A DNA stretch of 64,000 nucleotides from JAHEDT01 sp963825615. GTDB taxonomy: Bacteria; Desulfobacterota; Desulfuromonadia; Desulfuromonadales; BM103. Made by a program: the position numbers and the translations under genes. The DNA is taken from assembly GCA_963825615.1 (NCBI GenBank), contig CAWGTV010000008.1:1-64000 (forward strand), given 5' to 3'. The notes under the pieces were generated by a model. That model had not been told where the DNA came from and made no database searches. It was given only the letters and a program-made list of their open reading frames with translations. Below, piece after piece: positions 8,687 to 17,528 of this stretch (its first letter is position 1; each line of letters begins with the position of its first letter).

Positions 8687-9090
8687 ATGATCCGCATCTC
8701 CTCCATACAACAAGCCCTATCCCTCAGAGGGACCATCCCCGAACTGGCCGTCATACGATCAATACAGTTCATGGGCGATGGCTATAGCCCCGAAGAACAC
8801 GGACACATCATCGTCATCCAGGAAGGTGACGACCTCTCACAAGCCATCGGAGATCGGACCCAATGGACTGTGTCATGATGATGACACTACCGACTTATGA
8901 ATTTGTCGAGGCCTTCATTGAAGACAGATCAAGTTGGTCTTCGAAGCTCGTTTACCAGATCGACAATTCACGAACCGTAGCAGTGATCATCCCGGATGCA
9001 ACCTTGGCTGGATGATTCGACTGCGAACCGTCCTCAGTGACTGCATCCACTTCGCCACACACCTTTGCCGCAACTCAAGGAGGTGATGCC
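8687..9090 (+). pseudogene. Decayed copy of the 130-residue hypothetical protein at 22865
   Basis: ATG 8687 with a perfect AGGAGG. The first 50 codons match the intact gene at 22865-23257 (IQQALSLRGTIPELAVIRSI, GYSPEEHGHIIVIQEGDD), then frameshifts near 8840 and 8920-9000 break it; later fragments (FVEAFIEDR, VYQIDNSRTVAVIIPD) remain recognisable. Unknown family. Confidence 0.75.
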
Positions 9091-9356
9091 ATGAAGATTC
9101 TTCGAATCAACCGGACGGTCTGGAGGGCTATGTCGTTCTGGTGGAAGAGGATGACATCAAGAAACCACTGGACCTACCGGAACTGAAAGGTCCATGGGTG
9201 GACATCATCAATGACTGTGAAGGGGTCGTTCGAAAGGACGGCCTTTTTCATTGCGTCTATCTGACCAACAACGAATTCGCCATCGAGTTCCTGATACCTG
9301 ATGAAACATGGCTACCGGAAGAAATCAGAAAGCGGATAACGGAGCATCTTATTTGA
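9091..9356 (+). pseudogene. Small hypothetical protein, early frameshift (copy A)
   Basis: Homologue of the gene starting at 23254, with which the preceding gene overlaps by four bases (ATGA). Here one indel near 9105-9115 shifts the N-terminus, but the rest is open: EEDDIKKPLDLPELKGPWVD, then GLFHCVYLTNNEFAIEF and PDETWLPEEIRKRITEHLI. The complete protein would be about 88 residues. The second copy has an intact N-terminus but a frameshifted middle and a truncated end, so the two broken copies together reveal the ancestral sequence. Function unknown; the LPDEPWLPxE-like tail resembles the upstream paired protein, suggesting the two genes are related. Confidence 0.65.
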
Positions 9357-9370
9357 AAGGAGAAAACACC

Positions 9371-9785
9371 ATGACTGACAAACATGAATGATGAAGTACG
9401 CGTATTGAGAAAAGGAACCTGCCCTAGCCTGTCCGGTCGTTCTGAACTGACCTACGAGTTCGGCCACGACAAGACAATCCTGTTCCGCATCAGCAGAGAA
9501 CACCGGATCAGGACACTTCAGCTGCTGCTGGATCTCCCTGGACGCCATCCTTGCATCTGCTCAACAAAGCAAAAGAGCCGTTCAGCCTGAGTGTGTTCAA
9601 GGTCTCTGTATCCTGGACAGAGCATCAACAACACAGGATTCCTCGGTGCGGCATTGAAACAGGAGGGATTGATCGTCTGCGAGAAGCGGCAATACATCCG
9701 TAAAGACCAAAAGTCTTTTCTGGCTGAGATCAACAAGCTGATTAAGCCCACCAAGAAAACACCGAAAAAGCAAAGCTCCGAATAA
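9371..9785 (+). pseudogene. Frameshifted hypothetical protein of mobile elements
   Basis: Reading across frames gives MTDK, then NDEVRVLRKGTCPSLSGRSE and LTYEFGHDKTILFRIS, a shifted middle (DAILASAQQSKEPFSLSVFK), then INNTGFLGAALKQEGLIVCE and a lysine-rich tail (INKLIKPTKKTPKKQ). Indels fall near 9383, 9500 and 9605. The layout looks like a short plasmid- or ICE-type hypothetical family with a winged-helix-like C-terminus (GFLxAALxxEGLI), but I cannot name it. There is no counterpart in the second unit. Confidence 0.6.
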
Positions 9786-9833
9786 TAACCCTTCCAACGA
9801 CACAATCCTCAACACAAATGAATAGGAGGCTAA

Positions 9834-10004
9834 ATGCTGACTTCACTACTTGGCCTATCCGTGGCCAGTCTCGTCTGTATGCTCTTTGCTCAAACCAGAT
9901 CGGTTGGCGCACTGGGCATGATGATAATCATTGTCATGAATCCGATGCTGTTCCTAGGGGTAGCAGCTCTGGGTGGACTCGGCTACTGGATTTTCAAACA
10001 ATGA
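9834..10004 (+). CDS. Small two-helix membrane protein
   Basis: 56 residues, ATG 9834, preceded at six bases by AGGAGG. The protein is two hydrophobic segments (LLGLSVASLVCMLFAQ and MMIIIVMNPMLFLGVAALGG) joined by a short polar turn (TRSVGA), ending in YWIFKQ. An inner-membrane location follows directly from this. Role unknown. Another very short membrane protein (21489-21653) sits at a comparable place in the second unit, so such genes appear to be regular cargo of this element family. Confidence 0.7.
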   Translation: MLTSLLGLSVASLVCMLFAQTRSVGALGMMIIIVMNPMLFLGVAALGGLGYWIFKQ

Positions 10005-10069
10005 TGCTCGCCTTAAGGGGCGGCCTCTCAGATCGCTTTTTTCGGAGGGCCGTCCAGGGGCATGGAAAA

Positions 10070-10146
10070 CTGAAATTCTGAAATCCTAAGATTCTAGTAA
10101 ATTGTCACAGTAGAGACGGCAGATCTCCAGTTTTTCAGCGTTTCAG
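10070..10146 (+). repeat. Inverted pairs of CTGAAA iterons
   Basis: CTGAAATTCTGAAA at 10070-10083 and, inverted, TTTCAGCGTTTCAG at 10133-10146. Each is a tandem pair of the hexamer with 8-bp period. Another TTTTCAG cluster lies at 12839-12852 behind the replication gene. Candidate binding sites for the adjacent replication protein. Confidence 0.45.
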
Positions 10147-10651
10147 TTTCCCGCTATTCCTAGGGCAGCACTCCGCAAAATAGGTAATAATTTTTCCAAA
10201 ATTCTAAAATTGGCCTGTATTAAGAGATTTTCGCTTTATGAAGGGTAAGGCCTGCCTTTTAAGTTTTTAATGCCTTCTGCACCCCAAAAGCGAGCGATAA
10301 TAATCCCACAAAAAATAGGAAAATTTTTACCGCCCATGCTTCAATCGAAACTCCAATCACATTATCACCAAAGCAATGCTATTCCAGAAGGGAAAAGAAG
10401 AATCATCAATCTTATAGTCGTATTTTTTGGTAAAAAACGTGGTTTTTTCAATGGCAGCGATCCGAGCCGGATAAATCCATATCTACCTGATATAAAAGAA
10501 TATTTTCTTGACATTTTCTGAAGAATTGTTATCTTATTCATGTCTGAAACGGATCCAGTGCTGCACGACATTGGCACTCGGCACCGGGACGGTCGGAATT
10601 CTCCGGCTGAAGATTCGCCTGACATGATTTGGGCTCCCGCATACTAATTCG

Positions 10652-10699
10652 TTCCAACGGAACAGACTCCGTGGACTTTTAGATATGGAAGGAGTCCAG
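10652..10699 (+). promoter_or_regulatory. Two hairpins over the ribosome site of the replication gene
   Basis: GTTCC/GGAAC (10652-10664) and TGGACT/AGTCCA (10673-10699). The second places GGAG of the AAGGAG ribosome site inside or next to its 3' arm, so folding would hide the start of the gene at 10702. This is a plausible copy-number or translation control. Confidence 0.4.
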
Positions 10700-10701
10700 C
10701 A

Positions 10702-12738
10702 ATGTCTGACTCTAAATGTAGTCCACCCGTTTTACCCCATCACGATCCCGACAATCTTCCCATCGATCGCCTTCCCAATTTCCGCAGCGCTGCATTGGAA
10801 TGGTTTGCTTTCGGCTTTTCGGTCATACCGATCAAGCCAGAGACAAAGACGACAGCTATGTACTGGGATCCATGGCTTGAGAATTTGTCGGAAGAGAAAA
10901 TCCTCACCCATTGGGAAAAGTTCCCTAACCATGAAGTGGGCTTCATTGTCGGTGATGACATCATCGTCTTCGATGCCGACAGCCTAGAGGCAATAGCCGC
11001 TCTCACAACCTTGGAATGGGAACATAGCCTAATCCCGAACCTCGTGGTCAAGACCCGCCGGGGCGAACACCACTACTTCCGAAAAGCATCGGGGGCCTTT
11101 GCCAAGACTTCTGGCCACGGTTCCGAAAATCCAAACCAAAAGATCGATGTCAAGACAGGCAGAACAATGGTGATCCTGCCTCCGAGTACCGGCAAAACCT
11201 CAATGACTCATGAAGCCGAGGATTTTGGTGACCTTGTTGAGGTCAACCAAGCATTCATCGATGCTGTTTTCTTACACAAAGGCCAACTAGCCCCAAGACC
11301 CTCGCCCCCTTTGTCGGTGCCGAGACCAAAATCGGAACCAACCAGCGAGAAGATCGCCAACATTGAAGCTTTACTCGACGTGATCGATCCAGGATGTTGC
11401 CGGGAAGATTGGTTGAAAGTGTTGATCGCAATCTTCAACGAGACAGGTGGTAGCGACGATGGGTTTGAATTGGCTGACAGCTGGAGTAGCCGAGGCAACA
11501 ATTACACGGGGAAAAAAGATGTGTTAACCGCATGGCGATCATTTAAACCCAATCTGGCAAACCCGATCACCATCGGGACCCTCGTCAAGATGGCGAAAGA
11601 CAACGGTGCCGATATGGAGGCGGTGATGGACGCCTCGGTGCCGCAGTTCGAAGTCTGTAATACTGAAATTATTGAAAAACTGGGAAACAAACCTATTGTC
11701 GTAAAGCCCTTGGATATACAGCCAGAAGGAACGGTCTTCGATAAGTTCTCACTTACTGGCCGGTCAGACGAGCTGGAACGAGAGGCTGTTGATCAAGTCC
11801 CGGTTCTTGGTCAAATAGCACTCTTGGGGCAACTAACAGTCCTTTATGCTGAAGCAAACACCGGCAAGACTCTGATCACGATAAAGCTCCTGACGGAAAG
11901 CATCGAAGCGGGATTGATTAATCCAGCCAAAACATACTACCTGAACATGGACGACAGCAGCCATGGCGTTATTGAAAAATTAAAAATTGCGGAGGAATTT
12001 GAATTTCACATCCTGGCGGAAGGCTACCAAGGGTTCTCGGCCAAAGCTTTTCTGGATAACCTCCGCGAACTCATTAGGGACAACAAGGCTCAGGGCGTGG
12101 TCGTCATCCTCGACACCCTAAAAAAGTTCGTCGATCTTATGAAGAAAAGTGAATGCCGGGATTTCAATGTCGTGCTCCGTCAATTTTCCTTGAAAGGTGG
12201 CACGGTGATTGCGCTGGCACACACAAACAAAAATGCTGCGAGTGATGGCAGACCTATTTACAGCGGGACCACTGACATGAAAGACGATTTTGACTGTGTA
12301 TATATATTGAGCTTGATATCAGAACGCGGTTCACAGCAAAGGGTTGTCTTGTTCGAAAGAGAAAAAAGCAGGGGGCCCGTTGTTGATACCGTTTCCTATC
12401 GTTACATGAGCAATAAGACTATTGGATACAATGAGATGTTCTTATCTGTGCAAGAAGTTGACGAGAACCAAGTCACTTCTCTCAAACAAGCTGAGGAATT
12501 TCGATCCGATGCTGAAGTGATCAATGCCGTCATCACCTGCATCAACGAAGGAGTTAATAGCAAGATGAAACTGGCCGATGCTGCGGCAAAACGCTCTGGA
12601 GCAAGTAAACGTTCGGTACTCGGATTGATCGACAAGTATACTGGTGAAGATCCGGCACAACACCGATGGTTTTTCGTCAGGGGTGAACGCGGCAAGCAAA
12701 CCTATAGTGTTCTTACGCTGAGCACTGAGGGTAAATAA
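10702..12738 (+). CDS. Primase-polymerase / RepA-like helicase replication protein
   Basis: 678 residues. The N-terminus (about 20-190) is a bifunctional primase-polymerase (Prim-Pol) domain: FGFSVIPIKPETK, then GFIVGDDIIVFDADS with the metal-binding DxD, then VVKTRRGEHHYF. A PriCT-like helical domain follows (about 215-300; CREDWLKVLIAIF and LADSWSSRGNNYTG). The C-terminal half is a RecA-fold helicase of the RepA/AAA_25 type with Walker A YAEANTGKTLI and Walker B GVVVILDTLKKF. This combination copies plasmid, phage or integrative-element DNA. It sits behind candidate iterons and in the same unit as the integrase, so the element probably replicated after excision. The frame is intact although the integrase is dead. 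The start ATG 10702 has AAGGAG seven bases upstream. Confidence 0.88.
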   Translation: MSDSKCSPPVLPHHDPDNLPIDRLPNFRSAALEWFAFGFSVIPIKPETKTTAMYWDPWLENLSEEKILTHWEKFPNHEVGFIVGDDIIVFDADSLEAIAALTTLEWEHSLIPNLVVKTRRGEHHYFRKASGAFAKTSGHGSENPNQKIDVKTGRTMVILPPSTGKTSMTHEAEDFGDLVEVNQAFIDAVFLHKGQLAPRPSPPLSVPRPKSEPTSEKIANIEALLDVIDPGCCREDWLKVLIAIFNETGGSDDGFELADSWSSRGNNYTGKKDVLTAWRSFKPNLANPITIGTLVKMAKDNGADMEAVMDASVPQFEVCNTEIIEKLGNKPIVVKPLDIQPEGTVFDKFSLTGRSDELEREAVDQVPVLGQIALLGQLTVLYAEANTGKTLITIKLLTESIEAGLINPAKTYYLNMDDSSHGVIEKLKIAEEFEFHILAEGYQGFSAKAFLDNLRELIRDNKAQGVVVILDTLKKFVDLMKKSECRDFNVVLRQFSLKGGTVIALAHTNKNAASDGRPIYSGTTDMKDDFDCVYILSLISERGSQQRVVLFEREKSRGPVVDTVSYRYMSNKTIGYNEMFLSVQEVDENQVTSLKQAEEFRSDAEVINAVITCINEGVNSKMKLADAAAKRSGASKRSVLGLIDKYTGEDPAQHRWFFVRGERGKQTYSVLTLSTEGK

Positions 12739-13205
12739 CCCTTACTTCTAATGTTAGTTGGCCCCTGGCTCACAGCGATAATGTCATTTGTTGTCGTTGC
12801 GGGTTGGGGGCCATTTCACCCCGAGGCAGTTTCGCAGCTTTTCAGTTTTTCATCCTGCACAATTTTACAATCCCCGGTCTACTGACTTCGCCACCTAGAC
12901 CCTGCCCCCGAACCGCCCCACTCTGTTCCATACCGACCACCAGGGCCCCAACTGCGACCGACAGATGACTGCCCCCATCACCGTCGCCAGCGGCTCGACA
13001 TACCCCCCCCCTAGAAGTACCTTCCCAATGATTGGTTGACGGTCATCTGGATGAGGAATTGAAAGTCGATATTTTACGATGAAGTGCCATAAAAAGAGGA
13101 CGTTTTAAGAGGTGAAAATGCACAATACGGGATTTCGGCAAATACCCAGCATCTCTTTACTTTAGTGCCTATTTGGCGTAGATTAGCGAGGTCTTATTTG
13201 CTTTG
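12739..13205 (+). other. Non-coding stretch behind replication gene
   Basis: No gene seen. Contains a GGCCCC/GGGGCC inverted repeat around 12761-12812, TTTTCAG motifs at 12839-12852, and a C-rich stretch (12890-13010) unlike its AT-richer surroundings. It leads into the candidate RNA at 13206. Confidence 0.5.
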
Positions 13206-13294
13206 TGTTATTCGGGGGATGGGATGATGATTTTACAGGGAGGAACACTACTGGACCGCTGAGTTGGCTACGTGCTGACTTCTGGCGGTTTTTT
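13206..13294 (+). ncRNA. Candidate structured leader RNA with terminator, copy 2
   Basis: Shares ATTC-GGGGGATGGGATGATG, a variable linker, GGACCGCTG, TGCTGA and GGCGGTTTTTT with the copies at 2301 and 24596. Its terminator stem (ACCGC/GCGGT) ends 71 bp before the adenylation gene. The loop bases TGCTGA are conserved although they are not needed for termination, which argues for selection on the RNA. Confidence 0.6.
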
Positions 13295-13358
13295 GAACAG
13301 TGAGGGATAGAAATGGGCGCATTCAGTACTAATTGACAGTTAGTGAAATGAGGAAAAT

Positions 13359-14945
13359 ATGAAGAATTATAATTTAGCTCTACCATTTTATAGGCATCTA
13401 ATGGACAATCCATCGCGCCCAGCACTCACTGTAGATGGGATTTCCTATTCCTATGGAGATCTCGGCACTCTTGCTGGGCGGATTGCTACCCACTTTATCG
13501 AAAATAGTCCAAGAAACATTGAACGGGTCGGCATCCTCTCAAGCAGATCCTTAACAGCCTTTGCAGGAATTCTTGCTTCATGTTGGGCTGGTGTCACGTT
13601 TGTGCCCTTAAACCCTAAATATCCAGAAGAGAGAATCCTTTCAATTGTAAAAAACTCGAAGCTTGACGCTTTGATTCTGGATAATTCTGGAATCAAGGTT
13701 TTGACGCCAAAAATTCTCAGCTGTGGCCCCCAGTTTCTAATCTCACCCTGCGGAGATTGTCAAAAATTGGGTGACGCTCAAATAATCGGTCAAACAAGAT
13801 TAGAAAAACAATCTCCAATAATCCCTCCCGTTCAGGTTGATGGGGAGAGGATAGCCTATATTCTGTTCACCTCTGGGACTACCGGCGAGCCTAAAGGTGT
13901 GATGGTCACAAATGCCAATTTATGCCATTTCCTTGATGTATCTCAGGACCGCTACCTTTTGACACCAAACGACCATTTATCCCAGCAGTCTGAAATAACC
14001 TTTGACCATATTGCCTTTGATTTATTCATGGCCTGGAGGGCTGGGGCATCTGTCCATGTCGTGCCGGAGCACATGGCCATGGCGCCTGCAGAATTTATAA
14101 AGAAAAAGGAATTGACGGTATGGTTTTCGGTGCCTTCGGTGATTGCATTTCTAAAAGAAATGCGGTTGCTGAAACCCGGCATATTCCCTTCTTTGCGAAT
14201 CTCGCTTTTTGCAGGGGAGCCCCTGTCAAAAGAGTTGGCAGATGCTTGGAGAGAAGCAGCCCCAAACAGCATTATCCACAATCTCTATGGCCCAACCGAA
14301 GCAACGGTTGACTGCCTTTGGCAACCATTTGCTCCACCTTTTGCCATTACTCCGAATCGCGGAGTGATTGCAATTGGCAGGCCATATCCTGGGATGCGGG
14401 CGGCAATTGTTGATTCATCGAATAACTTCCTATGCCAAGGTGAGATTGGTGAACTGGCTGTCTCAGGGCCTCAAGTTTCAGCAGGATACTGGAATAATCC
14501 AAATCTGACTACAAAACGTTACCCTCGCTTGTTTCACAAGGAGTGGGGTGAAACTACTTGGTATTTAACCGGAGACCTCTCGTATGAGGATGAATCAGGG
14601 ATTTTTCATTATCTTGGTCGAATCGATAATCAAGTAAAAGTGTTGGGGCAACGGGTCGAACTGGAGGATGTGGAGTTCCATCTCCGCGAGGTCTGCAAAT
14701 CTGATTCAGTGGCCGTTGTCGCTTGGCCTATGAACCATGGCTCTGCTCAAGGACTGATTGCCTTTGTGACTGACAAGTCACTGGACCTTAAGAATGTGAA
14801 AGGGCTCCTTCGGTCTCGAATCCAGTCATACATGGTACCAAGGCGAATCGTTTGCTTGGAACGGTTACCCTTGAATCTGAATGGCAAGGTCGATCGCAAG
14901 GCTCTTGTAAAGCTGCTTGAAGAGACTTCCTCGCTGCATGCTTAA
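13359..14945 (+). CDS. Adenylation-domain ligase, DltA-like
   Basis: 528 residues, a stand-alone AMP-forming adenylation enzyme. Core motifs are all present: A3 FTSGTTGEPKGVMVT (near 170), A5 NLYGPTEATVDC (near 305), A7 TGDLSYEDESG, A8 GRIDNQVKVLGQRVELEDVE, and A10 NLNGKVDRKALV with its catalytic lysine. It should activate an amino or carboxylic acid and load it on the carrier protein at 16392. The order adenylation, MBOAT, carrier protein is that of dltABC, where D-alanine is carried to the envelope, but no dltD is present, so the substrate and acceptor are unknown. The ATG at 13359 follows GAGGAAAAT. Candidate leader RNA copy 2 lies upstream. Lower GC than the right half of the window. Confidence 0.88.
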   Translation: MKNYNLALPFYRHLMDNPSRPALTVDGISYSYGDLGTLAGRIATHFIENSPRNIERVGILSSRSLTAFAGILASCWAGVTFVPLNPKYPEERILSIVKNSKLDALILDNSGIKVLTPKILSCGPQFLISPCGDCQKLGDAQIIGQTRLEKQSPIIPPVQVDGERIAYILFTSGTTGEPKGVMVTNANLCHFLDVSQDRYLLTPNDHLSQQSEITFDHIAFDLFMAWRAGASVHVVPEHMAMAPAEFIKKKELTVWFSVPSVIAFLKEMRLLKPGIFPSLRISLFAGEPLSKELADAWREAAPNSIIHNLYGPTEATVDCLWQPFAPPFAITPNRGVIAIGRPYPGMRAAIVDSSNNFLCQGEIGELAVSGPQVSAGYWNNPNLTTKRYPRLFHKEWGETTWYLTGDLSYEDESGIFHYLGRIDNQVKVLGQRVELEDVEFHLREVCKSDSVAVVAWPMNHGSAQGLIAFVTDKSLDLKNVKGLLRSRIQSYMVPRRIVCLERLPLNLNGKVDRKALVKLLEETSSLHA

Positions 14946-16383
14946 GCCATCTGACATAAAGCTCATTCCACCACTCGATACTTATCCTAGGCTAGTTAAG
15001 TTTGTCCATGGAGTGCCAGGAAAAGTAATACTTCTTGTGGTCTATGCTATCGGTCTCTCATTACATACTAGTGGCTGGAAGGCGATTACAATTGTACTTA
15101 CGGCATTAACCTTCTTCCCTAAATATAGGGCTATCATATTGGTGGTTGCAACCTTCGGATTCATCTACCTTAAGAATTGGCCTAATCTGGAAATCTTAAA
15201 CACTATTATTTATCCAGCGTGGACACCGAACTTTGCTTTCAAGCCTTTAGTGATAGCAATGGTGATGGGTGTTTTTTTTGTATATTATCATGCGGTCAAG
15301 CGCTACAAAGGATTCGGACAGAGGCCAATACGCAATCTGTTGGTCAGCTATGTTGTATTAATTGCTATTGTATCCCACGCTTCTAGTATCTCCACAACAG
15401 TATTGGTAACAATGTGGGCGTTTGTTATCACCTTTGGCAAGTACCTTTGGTTTTTCAACTATGCCCTATTGGATCTTCATGCTAAAGACACTCCACCATT
15501 ATTTCTACAAACAGGCTATTTTCGTCCTTTTTGGGGGGGGTCTGGCACTCCGTTTCCGAAGGGAGCGGCCTATTTGCGTAGAATTGAAGCAAAAACGCCT
15601 GAACAACTTGCAGTGTGCCAACTTAAGGGCGTCAAATTGCTCTATTGGGCTTTGATTCTGACCCTCCTGAATAAGCTTCTTTGGAAAGTTTTCTATGGCA
15701 AGAGTTATATCATCGGCGTACCCATTAGCTTAGACATACCTTCTCTGCATACTGTGTTGACTCAAACTACTGGGCATCTTTATCCTTGGTACATCAATTG
15801 GATGGCGCTACTGGCTAATTTTACCACTAACATCATACATATATCTATTTGGGGACATGTCATCATCGCCACATGTCGGATGGCAGGTTACAGGGCTCTT
15901 CGCAATACCTATAAACCGTTACAATCAGCATCTATTGCCGATTTTTGGAACAGGTATTATTATTATTTCAAAGAGTTATTGGTAGATAATTTTTTCTATC
16001 CAGCTTTTTTACGTTACTTCAAAAAGAGTCCACGCAAGCGTCTCTTCTTTGCAACTCTAGCTGCTGCGGGCTTTGGGAATGTCCTCTATCACTACTTACG
16101 TGATATTGAAGTCATCATGAAACTGGGACTATTTCAAGCTCTAATATCTTTTCACGTCTACATTTTTTATGGCTTAGTCCTTGGTTCTGCAATTGGATTC
16201 TCGCAACTGTTCGAGAATAAAAAAAGAAATACCGGTTCATTGATTAAGCGCAGGGTGCTAAAGCCTATGGCTGTTATTGGCTTCTATTGCCTTTTATCCA
16301 TTTTTGACGATCCAGATCGAAGTTTAGTCATTACCACCCATTTCAAATTTTTTTTCAGGCTATTTAATATTCACCTAGACTAG
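14938..16383 (+). CDS. MBOAT-family membrane acyltransferase, DltB-like
   Basis: 481 residues from ATG 14938, which overlaps the previous stop by eight bases; an in-frame TTG at 14917 is a less likely start. About ten hydrophobic helices. The segment FWNRYYYYFKELLVDNFFYP followed by AAAGFGNVLYHYLRD corresponds to the MBOAT re-entrant region, with a candidate catalytic His in NVLYHY. MBOAT proteins pass acyl or aminoacyl groups from a carrier thioester across the membrane to an envelope acceptor. Translational coupling with the ligase before it and the carrier protein nine bases after it supports one pathway. It is divergent from classical DltB, so the assignment is to the superfamily. Confidence 0.75.
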   Translation: MLKPSDIKLIPPLDTYPRLVKFVHGVPGKVILLVVYAIGLSLHTSGWKAITIVLTALTFFPKYRAIILVVATFGFIYLKNWPNLEILNTIIYPAWTPNFAFKPLVIAMVMGVFFVYYHAVKRYKGFGQRPIRNLLVSYVVLIAIVSHASSISTTVLVTMWAFVITFGKYLWFFNYALLDLHAKDTPPLFLQTGYFRPFWGGSGTPFPKGAAYLRRIEAKTPEQLAVCQLKGVKLLYWALILTLLNKLLWKVFYGKSYIIGVPISLDIPSLHTVLTQTTGHLYPWYINWMALLANFTTNIIHISIWGHVIIATCRMAGYRALRNTYKPLQSASIADFWNRYYYYFKELLVDNFFYPAFLRYFKKSPRKRLFFATLAAAGFGNVLYHYLRDIEVIMKLGLFQALISFHVYIFYGLVLGSAIGFSQLFENKKRNTGSLIKRRVLKPMAVIGFYCLLSIFDDPDRSLVITTHFKFFFRLFNIHLD

Positions 16384-16391
16384 AGGACTTC

Positions 16392-16634
16392 ATGACTAAT
16401 AAAGAAAAAGTTAAAGAATTTATCCATTCTCTCTTAATAGATTACGGCGAGAGTATGGACTTCAGTGATGATACCTCACTAATTTTAAGTGGGATCCTTG
16501 ATTCGCTTGCGGTACTGAGTATTGTGGTGTTTCTTGAACAGGAATTTAACTTAGATCTGGCTAAGCGGGGATTCGATCAGAACAATTTTGATACACTTGC
16601 CAGCATTATGCAGTTAATCTCTGATTTAGAATAA
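16392..16634 (+). CDS. Acyl/peptidyl carrier protein, DltC-like
   Basis: 80 residues, acidic, four-helix carrier fold. The phosphopantetheine serine sits in SGILDSLAVLSIV (DSL motif, near residue 38). It begins eight bases after the MBOAT gene, behind GAGGACTTC. It should accept the acid activated by the adenylation protein and present it to the MBOAT. Nothing similar is seen elsewhere in the window. Whether it carries D-alanine as DltC does, or a fatty or amino acid, cannot be told. Confidence 0.88.
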   Translation: MTNKEKVKEFIHSLLIDYGESMDFSDDTSLILSGILDSLAVLSIVVFLEQEFNLDLAKRGFDQNNFDTLASIMQLISDLE

Positions 16635-16730
16635 AATGGATATGAAATAATACTACTTAAAAGATCAGAAGGAGTTTTGCTATTATTGATTAATTGTTGA
16701 GTGCCATAAAAGGTAGCATTTAACTTCCAT

Positions 16731-16934
16731 TTACTTTTGCCGAACACGATAGATCATGCCGATGACTCCCGATAATAACAGGAAGAATGTTGCTGGCTCA
16801 AAAAGCTCCATCGTTTTTGTGCTGATGAACGAGTTTAGAGTATCTGGATATACATCTAATGCAAAAGTTGATAACAGCAATACTGTTAAGACACTTGTCA
16901 GAAACACAACCCTCCAATGAAATTTCGATTTCAT
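16731..16934 (-). CDS. Very short PEP-CTERM-like exported protein
   Basis: 67 residues from the ATG at 16934, behind AAGGAAGGGGAG; an upstream ATG at 16970 would add 12 basic residues. The N-terminus is a signal-peptide-like helix (VVFLTSVLTVLLLSTFA). The C-terminus reads FEPATFFLLLSGVIGMIYRV then RQK, the layout of a PEP-CTERM sorting signal (EPAT, hydrophobic helix, basic end), with Phe in place of the first Pro. Only about 25 residues would remain after processing. PEP-CTERM proteins are handled by exosortases in exopolysaccharide-producing bacteria; no exosortase is in this window. It converges on the adenylation/MBOAT/carrier operon. Confidence 0.65.
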   Translation of the reverse strand: MKSKFHWRVVFLTSVLTVLLLSTFALDVYPDTLNSFISTKTMELFEPATFFLLLSGVIGMIYRVRQK

Positions 16935-17025
16935 TTTTCTCCCCTTCCTTTTCCGAGACAATTTTTTCATTTCTCAGAGGGGATAAGAAAACGGCGATCT
17001 CGTGAGACCGACACTAAACCTATGA

Positions 17026-17083
17026 AGAGACACGTCAAAAAGGGTTGCTCATATAGCCCCTGAATTAAGAATGACGTGTCTCT
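17026..17083 (-). promoter_or_regulatory. 12-bp inverted repeat upstream of PEP-CTERM-like gene
   Basis: AGAGACACGTCA and TGACGTGTCTCT are perfect 12-bp arms around a 34-base loop. A second small inverted element (GGCGATCTC/GAGACC, near 16993-17010) lies between it and the gene. Read on the minus strand this is a leader with a long stem followed by a shorter stem; read on the plus strand it could end transcription (TTATTTT follows). Function undecided. Confidence 0.5.
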
Positions 17084-17352
17084 TTATTTTGGTATCCCCT
17101 CTAATTGATTGAAAAAAAACTTACCCAAAGTTTGATATGTGGCAAGCAAATAAGCAATAGGGGAAAGGTTTAGTTTTGTATATCTATCGATTAGTTTTAG
17201 AGCTTGAGATCCAAGGATAAGTCGTCAGGCCTCTGACTCAACAAGGTGCTTCCACTTTTCCTATAGATCACGGTTTTTGAACCGCTTTATCTCTAAGGTT
17301 TCTCAGGGATCATGCCAAATGTTATATTGCCGAGTTTTTCTAGCAAAATTCT

Positions 17353-17500
17353 GCTGATGCCCGTCTAGGCAAGCTATTGGGATATGTCCCTTCTGGTACG
17401 CAAACGCACTGAGGAGCGAGCGCGAAGCCGAGCGTATCTGACTGCTTCGGGAGCAGGTGCGCTATGGCCATATTTTGGTGATTTACGCAGGTGCGCTATT
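17353..17500 (+). repeat. tRNA-Pro-derived repeat, copy 5 (composite type)
   Basis: GCTGATGCCCGTCTAGGC lead, TTGGGATATGTCCC, the GAGCGAGCGCGAAGCCGAGC segment, CTGCTTCGGGAGCAG, GTGCGCTAT, a spacer and a second GTGCGCTAT. The downstream stretch to about 17528 matches 90-142. The 250 bases before it hold no gene. Confidence 0.75.
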
Positions 17501-17528
17501 ACTGAACGAGAGCGTCTGGCAATAGCAT

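Larger units (their letters stand above)
10005..10701 (+). other. Non-coding stretch upstream of replication protein; candidate origin region
   Basis: No convincing gene. A frame of 83 codons at 10270-10521 has no ribosome site or domain signal, and a 35-codon frame at 10540 is also weak. The region is AT-rich between 10180 and 10530, contains inverted CTGAAA iterons (10070-10146) and a large imperfect hairpin near 10015-10055 (GGCCTC/GGAGGGCC), and ends in two small hairpins at the start of the primase-polymerase gene. This fits a replication origin or control region, but that is inference. Confidence 0.45.

Noticed and set aside
10270..10521. 83-codon frame before the replication gene
   Set aside because: No ribosome site, no domain, AT-rich region better explained as origin or control DNA.
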